From assembly GCA_013152135.1 (NCBI GenBank), contig JAADGX010000304.1, positions 4,002 through 16,319 of the forward strand: 12,318 bases of DNA. The letters run 5' to 3'. Source of the stretch: Chlorobiota bacterium (lineage in GTDB: Bacteria; Bacteroidota; Ignavibacteria; SZUA-365; JAADGX01). The first letter of the stretch is position 1. Each line of letters opens with the position of its first letter. The notes under the pieces were generated by a model. That model had not been told where the DNA came from, searched no databases, and saw only the letters and a program-made list of their open reading frames with translations. A program made the translations under genes and the position numbers. Below are positions 7,979 to 12,318 of this stretch, piece after piece.

Positions 7979-8971
7979 ATGAAGACGGTAATGAGGAGAA
8001 AGATGTTGGCGCCTGGATTGCTTGCGTTTCTGGTGTTTGCACTAATGTTCATTGGGAATCCTCGCCAGGGCACCGCTGATGAAAAACCGAAGAAAGGCTG
8101 GCTCGGTGTTACGATCACGGAAATGACCCCTTCCATGAGGGAAGAGAAAAAACTGGGTAATCGGGACGGACTGCTTGTCGTGAGTGTGGTCGACGACAGT
8201 CCCGCCGATGAAGCGGGCATCGAAGAGGATGACGTCATCCTTTCTTACAACGGAAAACCGGTGGCAAAGTCCTCGGACCTCATCTCTATGGTCAGGAAAA
8301 CCCGCCCTGGCACAAAGGTCACCATCGAAATCAGCCGGGACGGAGCAGCGAAGAAGTTGGAGGTAACTATCGGGAAGAAAAAGAGGCGGATGGCTTTCTT
8401 CGGGGGAAAGGAATTCAGAGAGATGTTGTCATTCGGGAGACCGATGCTTGGCGTGCGAATCCATGATCTTAACAAGTACCTTGCTCCGTATTTCAATGTT
8501 GAGGAAAAGGGCGGAGTATTGGTGCTGGATGTCACGCGAAACGGTCCGGCGGATAAGGCAGGCCTGAAACCCGGCGATGTCATCACCCGCGCCGCCGATG
8601 AAAAAATTACCGATACGGATGATTTGCAGGACGTACTCGGTGAGTTCGAGGATGGTGACGAGATAGAGATCACATATGTCCGCCACGGGAAGACCGGCAC
8701 GGTCAAGGTTGAGCTGGAAGCAGGGGTTCAAAAGACGTTTGGATGGTTCGGGGCGCCGTCTTCCGTCGTTCGAATGAAGCGACTCGGCGGTGATTGCGAT
8801 ATCCAACTCGATGTGGATGTTGACGATGTGAATTCGGCTCTGCGGGGATACATCCTGAAAATGAAAAAGCAACTCGAGCCGATCCAGGAGGAATTGAAAC
8901 GGAAGCAGTCGAGTCTTCAAAACAAGATCATGAGTAAGGAACTTGAAGAGGTTGACGAGGATGTCTTATAG
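7979..8971 (+). CDS. Exported protein with two PDZ domains, no protease domain
   Basis: Protein of 330 residues, with ATG 7979 preceded by GGAG (7968-7971) at 7 nt. Residues 1-33 contain a basic start and hydrophobic core ([13 protein letters not shown]) typical of a signal peptide. PDZ 1 spans about 40-132 (GWLGVTI carboxylate-binding loop; [23 protein letters not shown]). PDZ 2 spans about 157-246 ([32 protein letters not shown]). Both resemble the PDZ domains of HtrA/DegP proteases, but no serine-protease domain or catalytic triad precedes them and there is no room for one. Residues 275-327 are highly charged and helical ([22 protein letters not shown]), probably a coiled coil. Likely a periplasmic scaffold or adaptor binding protein C-termini (inference). 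It is a separate unit ended by the terminator at 9021-9050. Confidence 0.9.
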
Positions 8972-9020
8972 GTGACTCTCCAGGGGCTTACCTCGGGGAA
9001 ATTACCAGTCAACCGTAAAC

Positions 9021-9050
9021 AGGGTGGCGGAAAAATCGTCGCCCTTTTTT
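9021..9050 (+). terminator. Rho-independent terminator
   Basis: AGGGTGGCG (9021-9029) pairs with CGTCGCCCT (9037-9045) through nine base pairs including two G-U wobbles. The loop is 7 nt (9030-9036) and the stem is followed directly by six T (9045-9050). It lies 50 nt after the PDZ gene stop codon and should end that transcript. Confidence 0.85.
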
Positions 9051-9067
9051 ATTTTCGGCACCTCGTG

Positions 9068-9088
9068 CAGTACATTTATAAAGTACTG
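9068..9088. promoter_or_regulatory. Near-perfect palindrome, possible operator
   Basis: CAGTAC (9068-9073) and GTACTG (9083-9088) are perfect inverted arms around an AT-rich centre whose core TTTATAAA is itself palindromic. The 21-nt element lies in the 180-nt gap between the terminator and the aminotransferase start (9153), a sensible place for a dimeric regulator. No T-run follows, so it is not a terminator. Confidence 0.4.
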
Positions 9089-9152
9089 TTTGCAGGAAAG
9101 TATCGATTTCATCGCAACTGTTACGTCACACCTATGCACTTGAGTTAGGAAC

Positions 9153-10340
9153 ATGAGCCGGCTTTTTCTCTCCGACCGCATCCCGTATGACACGGGCACA
9201 AACGCCATTTCCCGCCTTCTTGAGCGCCTGCGACGGCAAGGTGTCGAGGTGTTGAACCTCACAGAGACGAATCCGGTGAAGGCGGGTTTTGTCTTTCCCC
9301 TGGAAGCGTTGCACGCGGGGATTGTTCAAGAGTCGATTTCCGGCTATGATCCTCATCCGCGTGGTTTGCAAGAAGCCCGGGAAGCAATTGCAGGGTATTA
9401 TGAGGAGCACGGGATCCATGTGCACCCGGAAGCAATTTACTGCACATCGAGTACAAGCGAGGCGTACTCGATGCTGTTCAAACTGCTCGCTGATCCTGGT
9501 GACGAAATACTGGTTCCCGAACCATCCTATCCACTCTTCGATTACCTGGCCTTGTTTGAAGCACTGAAACCCGTCCCGTTTCGTCTGGGGTATGGCAAGG
9601 GAGCAAAGCCGATGGTGAATCGAGATTCCGTTGAAACAGTGTGCTCCAACCGCACACGTGCTCTCATCATAGTCAACCCCAACAATCCGACGGGCTCCTA
9701 CCTGGATGAGGACGATAGAAAGTTCCTCACCGAGTTCTGCAGGCGACGGGGTATAGCCCTGATCGTTGATGAAGTGTTTCACGATTATTGTTTCCTGGAA
9801 ACGAAACCACCGTCGGTTTTAAGTCAGGAGATGCCATGCCTCCAGTTTACATTGAACGGACTCTCAAAGACCCTCTGTCTCCCGCAAATGAAATTGAGCT
9901 GGTTTGTTGTTTCCGGTCCTTTGCGCTATCAGCGAAAGGCCCAATCGCGACTGGATATCCTGCTGGATTTCTACCTCTCTGTTAATACTCCTGTTCAGGT
10001 TGCCGCGCCGGTTCTGTTGAGTAGGCGGGAGGAGATACAAGAGGCCGTCCGGTTGCGCTGTCGGGACAACCTTGCATTCCTCCAATCCACCATGAAAGAG
10101 ATTGACGGTATCGATGTGTATCCCGTTGAGGGAGGATGGAGTGTTGTTATGAAGGTCTGGCGAATTGATGACGAAGAGGAATTCGTTCTTCGATTACTGG
10201 AAGATCATCACGTGCTGATGCATCCCGGTTATTTTTATAATTTCATCGATGGCGAAAACCTCGTGCTTTCTTTGTTGCCATCCATCGAGACGTTTCGCGA
10301 CGGTATCCGGAGATTCGTAAAGGCTATATATGATTGGTAA
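9153..10340 (+). CDS. PLP-dependent aminotransferase, class I/II
   Basis: Fold type I aminotransferase of 395 residues, full length. ATG 9153 is preceded by GAGTTAGGA (9142-9150). Recognisable elements: the N-terminal substrate-loop region NLTETNPVKAGF (about 35-46); YCTSSTSEAYSML, which should hold PLP phosphate; PGDEILVPEPSYPLFDYLAL; NPNNPTG (175-181); the PLP-ring aspartate in IVDEVFHDY (D206, Y212); and the Schiff-base lysine K239 in LSKTLCLPQMKLSW. In typical class I enzymes the C-terminal region has an arginine binding the substrate alpha-carboxylate, in a context like xIRLSF. Here the aligned segment reads NLVLSLLPSIETF, with no arginine at that position. I recognise this LVLSLL variant as a subfamily of unknown substrate, so the exact amino donor cannot be named. 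It appears monocistronic, with a possible operator upstream and a weak terminator downstream. Confidence 0.93.
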   Translation: MSRLFLSDRIPYDTGTNAISRLLERLRRQGVEVLNLTETNPVKAGFVFPLEALHAGIVQESISGYDPHPRGLQEAREAIAGYYEEHGIHVHPEAIYCTSSTSEAYSMLFKLLADPGDEILVPEPSYPLFDYLALFEALKPVPFRLGYGKGAKPMVNRDSVETVCSNRTRALIIVNPNNPTGSYLDEDDRKFLTEFCRRRGIALIVDEVFHDYCFLETKPPSVLSQEMPCLQFTLNGLSKTLCLPQMKLSWFVVSGPLRYQRKAQSRLDILLDFYLSVNTPVQVAAPVLLSRREEIQEAVRLRCRDNLAFLQSTMKEIDGIDVYPVEGGWSVVMKVWRIDDEEEFVLRLLEDHHVLMHPGYFYNFIDGENLVLSLLPSIETFRDGIRRFVKAIYDW

Positions 10341-10372
10341 AAAGCTCGCGTGGGGGGAAAATTTGAGAGCGA

Positions 10373-10397
10373 AAAAAAGTTTAAAAAACACTTTTTT
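10373..10397 (+). terminator. Weak A/T-stem terminator candidate
   Basis: AAAAAAGT (10373-10380) pairs with ACTTTTTT (10390-10397) in 8 bp around a 9-nt loop, 33 nt after the aminotransferase stop. The stem is almost all A-T and the T-run forms part of it, so termination strength is doubtful. It could act on either strand. Confidence 0.4.
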
Positions 10398-10423
10398 GTT
10401 TCAAATATATTTTCTTATATTAC
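10395..10423 (+). promoter_or_regulatory. Possible Bacteroidota-type promoter for the CPPFC locus
   Basis: TTTG (10395-10398) is followed after 17 nt by TATATTAC (10416-10423). This resembles the TTTG / TAnnTTTG elements of Bacteroidota promoters, matching TAnnTT of the second box. The surrounding 10395-10425 is strongly AT-rich. A start just downstream would give a 5-prime leader of over 100 nt before the first small ORF (10552) and more than 700 nt before the main gene (11157). Confidence 0.35.
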
Positions 10424-10476
10424 TCACCGTATAGGATACGCAAGAGGCTGAGGAAAGATTTAACAGTGATGCTATA

Positions 10477-10533
10477 GCTGTCGGGAGTTGAGGAGCTCCC
10501 TGTCAGCAGAACATAATCAGAGATCAAGATTAT
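10477..10533 (+). promoter_or_regulatory. Two leader hairpins ahead of the first small ORF
   Basis: Hairpin 1: GCTG (10477-10480) pairs with CAGC (10504-10507) and GGGAG (10483-10487) with CTCCC (10496-10500), with a small internal loop and an 8-nt terminal loop. Hairpin 2: ATAATC (10513-10518) pairs with GATTAT (10528-10533) around 9 nt and ends 4 nt before the ribosome-binding cassette at 10538. Neither is followed by a T-run. The sequence does not match a riboswitch class I know. A role in transcript stability or translational control is inference. Confidence 0.4.
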
Positions 10534-10551
10534 CCAAGAGGAGGGCAACCA

Positions 10552-10608
10552 ATGGATATCTTCCCCCACGTATTCGTTCTTACGAAATTCCACGTATTTC
10601 CTGGATAG
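10552..10608 (+). CDS. 18-residue small ORF behind cassette copy 1
   Basis: ATG 10552 with a strong AGGAGG (10539-10544) at 7 nt opens MDIFPHVFVLTKFHVFPG, ending at TAG 10606-10608. No family is recognised. It may be a leader peptide, a true micropeptide, or the stub of a decayed duplicate gene. The ribosome-binding site is among the best in the window, so translation is plausible; function is unknown. Confidence 0.35.
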   Translation: MDIFPHVFVLTKFHVFPG

Positions 10609-10725
10609 TACTTTAGGCCGGGTGCCTGCTGACTGGAAGGTTGCGATCTTTTCGGTTTAGCGACATACGCACCTCACCTTGAGCCACTGTCATTCCTGTC
10701 AGAATATCCCCGAGGAGGGCAACTT

Positions 10726-11046
10726 ATGGATATTCCCAAAATATCGGTACAGGTACGTCATCAGCGTATGCCGCTTGCGGCAATAAGCGTGGACGGTGAG
10801 GTGTGTATGTTCGTTAGCGACTTACCGCACTCCGCAAATCACACTTCCGCCTCTTCGATTGGAGTGGCAGCAACCACCTGGTGCGCTCAAGCGCTCTCCG
10901 CAATAATAGAATCACTCATTGACCTGATTGATTCCTTCACCCTGTCGTGTTTTCATCGAAGGTCACAAAATGACCGGACGGCAAGAGATCTTTGCCAGCA
11001 TGAACAACCAACAAAGATGGAGGGCAAAACCATGGATTCGTCATAA
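10726..11046 (+). CDS. 106-residue hypothetical protein behind cassette copy 2
   Basis: ATG 10726 follows AGGAGG (10713-10718) at 7 nt and opens 106 codons ending at TAA 11044-11046. The start MDIPKISVQV is similar in pattern to the start of the main downstream protein (MDRKKIELEV: M-D-x-x-K-I-x-x-x-V), consistent with a duplicated and diverged gene start. The rest has no recognised domain. It has a moderately hydrophobic stretch (about 45-72, IGVAATTWCAQALSAIIESL) and four cysteines (27, 53, 75, 90). Its last residues (MEGKTMDSS) are simply cassette copy 3 read in the same frame, so the 3-prime part may not be a selected coding sequence. Either a real small gene or a decayed paralogue whose frame stays open by chance. 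Confidence 0.4.
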   Translation: MDIPKISVQVRHQRMPLAAISVDGEVCMFVSDLPHSANHTSASSIGVAATTWCAQALSAIIESLIDLIDSFTLSCFHRRSQNDRTARDLCQHEQPTKMEGKTMDSS

Positions 11047-11098
11047 GCGTCTGCTGATCCAGCTATCGATAGTGATGATTCTGTCGTTGGCGGTTTGA
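10970..11098 (+). CDS. Possible 42-residue basic single-TM peptide
   Basis: ATG 10970, with GAAGG (10958-10962) 7 nt upstream, opens 42 codons ending at TGA 11096-11098. It overlaps the end of the 106-codon ORF in another frame. The N-terminal half is basic (QRWRAKPWIRHKRLL) and the C-terminal half hydrophobic (LLIQLSIVMILSLAV), the layout of a small membrane peptide. No homologue is recognised and it competes with the overlapping ORF, so confidence is low. Confidence 0.2.
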   Translation: MTGRQEIFASMNNQQRWRAKPWIRHKRLLIQLSIVMILSLAV

Positions 11099-11156
11099 CG
11101 GTGAAGGAACACCGGTTGAACCAGTTTTTCAAAATTTAACCTTCATGGAGGGCAAC

Positions 11157-11936
11157 ATGGATAGAAAGAAAATTGAACTCGAAGTGCTTGATACACAGGA
11201 AACTTCGAAAGTTACCGCTGACATTCGTCTGAAAGTCCGCAAACGCCCCTTGTTTACCGGGCAAGATCACACGATATCGTTGAAAGACGCGGCAGAAATT
11301 ACGCAGAATTTCCGTAAGCAGGCAGGCAAAGATGCGATCAAGGGCGGGTTCTTCGGTATCGCCGCCATTCGCCAGCTCCTGTCACAGGAAGGCATCGTGG
11401 GCATGCGCTATTATTACGGCAAAGAAGATGACGGTCGCCCGGTTATGATCCTGGTTGGCGCCAAGCCGGATGGAAACGACCTGGTTGAGGGATTCATTCT
11501 TGAGCGTTCAATTCCGTGCCCGCCGTTCTGCGGATGGCCGAACCCGCTTAACGGGCAGGCATGGGACGACTACGTGGGATCGCCGGATGCGCCGAAGACG
11601 CTGCCTCCCAAGAACACGAAGCCGGTGTTTACCGGGCTTGAGCAGCATCTGATTTCGCTCGAGGAAGCCAGCAAGCTGGCGCGCAATTACCGCGAGTCTG
11701 TTGACAAGGACGGCCCGAAGGGCGGTTACTTTGCCATCGCGCCGTTGCGGCAGTTGGTCAGCCAGGAAGGCATCGTCGGGCTCCGGTACTACTACGCCGT
11801 TGAGAACGACGGTCGCCGCGTATTGGTCCTCTGTGGCGTGGATGCCTATGGCAACGACCTCTTTGAGGGCTTCCTGATGGAGCGGGCAATACCATGTCCA
11901 CCTTTCTGCGGTTGGCCCAATCCTCTTAACAGCTGA
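11157..11936 (+). CDS. Tandem two-domain protein with twin IPCPPFCGWPNPLN tails
   Basis: Protein of 259 residues without signal peptide or membrane segment, so probably made as a soluble protein. ATG 11157 is chosen over ATG 11145: the latter lies inside the cassette, and GGAGGG (11147-11152) serves 11157, as in the other cassette copies. After a charged N-terminus (1-30) come two homologous domains, about 31-132 and 156-258, joined by a linker (133-155, GQAWDDYVGSP...PPKNT). Each reads FTG..H.ISL..A....N.R, KGG.F.IA..RQL.SQEGIVG.RYYY, then VLV.G...GNDL.EGF..ER, and ends in IPCPPFCGWPNPLN (119-132 and 245-258). The second copy ends one residue before the stop. I recall single-domain proteins of this general pattern with a C-terminal CPPxC in Bacteroidota, but no function is known to me. 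The two cysteines (C121/C125, C247/C251) could bind metal, form disulfides or be modified; all of this is inference. Confidence 0.85.
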   Translation: MDRKKIELEVLDTQETSKVTADIRLKVRKRPLFTGQDHTISLKDAAEITQNFRKQAGKDAIKGGFFGIAAIRQLLSQEGIVGMRYYYGKEDDGRPVMILVGAKPDGNDLVEGFILERSIPCPPFCGWPNPLNGQAWDDYVGSPDAPKTLPPKNTKPVFTGLEQHLISLEEASKLARNYRESVDKDGPKGGYFAIAPLRQLVSQEGIVGLRYYYAVENDGRRVLVLCGVDAYGNDLFEGFLMERAIPCPPFCGWPNPLNS

Positions 11937-11944
11937 CGCAGGTG

Positions 11945-12083
11945 GGCAGGTGCGGATGGCGGCTATTTGTCTTTGATGCCTGATATTTTATATTGTGGTG
12001 GAGTAAATTGATCTTGGATTGAAACACAAAGATATTCACTACGTAGTCAGGCTGTCATATGGGTCGATCTATCCGCACCTGCC
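11945..12083. repeat. 13-bp perfect inverted repeat enclosing an AT-rich segment
   Basis: GGCAGGTGCGGAT (11945-11957) is the exact reverse complement of ATCCGCACCTGCC (12071-12083). The 113 nt between are AT-rich and contain the 10-nt palindrome ACTACGTAGT (12038-12047). The arms can extend by G-U and G-C pairs inward (11958-11959 with 12069-12070) and by one G-U outward (11944 with 12084). TCATATTTTT follows the right arm. It may be a long-range RNA stem between two genes, a terminator-like structure, or a very small element with terminal inverted repeats. No target-site duplication is evident. Confidence 0.65.
11966..11996 (+). promoter_or_regulatory. Possible Bacteroidota-type promoter inside the inverted repeat
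   Basis: TTTG (11966-11969) and TATATTGT (11989-11996) are 19 nt apart and resemble the TTTG / TAnnTTTG boxes. This would drive the membrane-protein gene starting at 12111, with a leader of about 110 nt. An alternative sigma70-like pair, TTGATC (12008-12013) and GATATT (12031-12036), has a 17-nt spacer. Neither can be preferred from the sequence alone. Confidence 0.3.
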
Positions 12084-12110
12084 TCATATTTTTCAGTTAA
12101 GAGGAAGCAT

Positions 12111-12318
12111 TTGTATATAATCTACCTCTCATCCGTCTTCATCTCCGTTATTCCCTTCATAACAGGTGTCATTGCGTATCGATATTTGAGTAAAGATATG
12201 AAGATTGTGCTTGTGTACATCTTCACTGCATTCCTTGTTGAAGTATTGAATGCTGTTCTTTCTTATCTATCAGTACCAAATATTATTGTTTTTCATATAT
12301 ATACATTGCTTGAATATT
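12111..12318 (+). CDS. Partial polytopic membrane protein (N-terminus), cut by window end
   Basis: An open frame runs from TTG 12111 to the window edge (69 codons plus one base). AAGAGGAA (12099-12106) sits about 5 nt upstream, supporting a TTG start (MYIIYLSSVFISVIPF...). Two hydrophobic helices are visible (residues 2-22 and 31-53) and a third may begin at 58. The pattern ...HIYTLLEY near the end resembles the N-terminal multi-helix membrane region of Bacteroidota proteins and sensor kinases of unknown function, but the domain that follows is outside the window. By my count this stretch is about 32% G+C, clearly lower than the rest of the window, hinting at different ancestry or relaxed composition. 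Confidence 0.65.
   Translation, partial: MYIIYLSSVFISVIPFITGVIAYRYLSKDMKIVLVYIFTAFLVEVLNAVLSYLSVPNIIVFHIYTLLEY

Larger units (their letters stand above)
10538..11159 (+). repeat. Four copies of a translation-initiation cassette
   Basis: Four times in about 620 nt the same block occurs. Copy 1 is GAGGAGGGCAAC (10538-10549) then CA and ATGGATAT. Copy 2 is GAGGAGGGCAAC (10712-10723) then TT and ATGGATAT. Copy 3 is GATGGAGGGCAAAACC (11016-11031) then ATGGATTC. Copy 4 is CATGGAGGGCAAC (11144-11156) then ATGGATAG. ATG-to-ATG distances are 174, 306 and 125 nt. Copies 1 and 2 also share a TATCC motif just upstream. The similarity extends beyond a Shine-Dalgarno sequence (GCAAC spacer and the GAT second codon), suggesting duplicated gene starts, of which only the last leads a long, clearly selected gene. 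Confidence 0.7.

Noticed and set aside
11032..11046. ATGGATTCGTCATAA as a four-codon gene behind cassette copy 3
   Set aside because: Too short to be a gene; kept only as evidence of the repeated cassette and as the tail of the 106-codon frame.
11145..11156. ATG 11145 as the start of the twin-domain protein
   Set aside because: It lies inside the GGAGGGCAAC cassette that acts as ribosome-binding site in the other copies; ATG 11157 fits the conserved cassette-ATGGAT pattern.

Overview
The window looks like chromosomal DNA of a Gram-negative member of the Bacteroidota/Chlorobi/Ignavibacteria side of the FCB group, probably an uncultured lineage. The main clue is a secreted protein with a type IX secretion (T9SS) C-terminal sorting domain containing the FFLFQNYPNPF signature (2655-3212). 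Others are the adjacent long exported Gly-rich repeat protein, frequent TTG starts, and an intergenic zone of CGTCATTGCGAGG-type and ATTCCGGA...TCCGGAAT dispersed repeats. The phylum is inferred; no rRNA or tRNA gene is present to fix it.

Layout, all genes on the + strand. (1) 142-3212: two exported or surface proteins about 40 nt apart, a fibre-like repeat protein and a T9SS-sorted protein. (2) 3213-4038: more than 800 nt without a gene, filled by a mosaic of dispersed repeats including a two-copy direct repeat 290 nt apart. (3) 4039-7874: four membrane-protein genes: a small 4-TM protein, a GPDPase-membrane-domain-like protein, a CPBP intramembrane protease with all three catalytic motifs, and an MFS transporter. 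The last three are close enough to be one operon. (4) 7979-8971: an exported two-PDZ protein with no protease domain, closed by a good intrinsic terminator. (5) 9153-10340: a PLP-dependent class I/II aminotransferase.

(6) 10341-12318 is the part least explained by known families. A long leader with two hairpins is followed by four copies of one translation-initiation cassette (GGAGGGCAA..., then ATGGAT). The first three open only an 18-codon ORF, a 106-codon ORF and a 4-codon stub. The fourth opens a 259-residue gene made of two tandem copies of a roughly 105-residue domain, each ending in IPCPPFCGWPNPLN. The 14 residues are identical in both copies although 9 of the 14 codons differ synonymously, which indicates strong protein-level selection. 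The gene is followed by a 13-bp perfect inverted repeat around an AT-rich segment, then the start of a low-G+C polytopic membrane protein cut by the window edge. I read this region as a candidate uncharacterised locus. Its function is unknown; a peptide-precursor (RiPP-like) role is only one of several possibilities, because no modifying enzyme is visible in the window.
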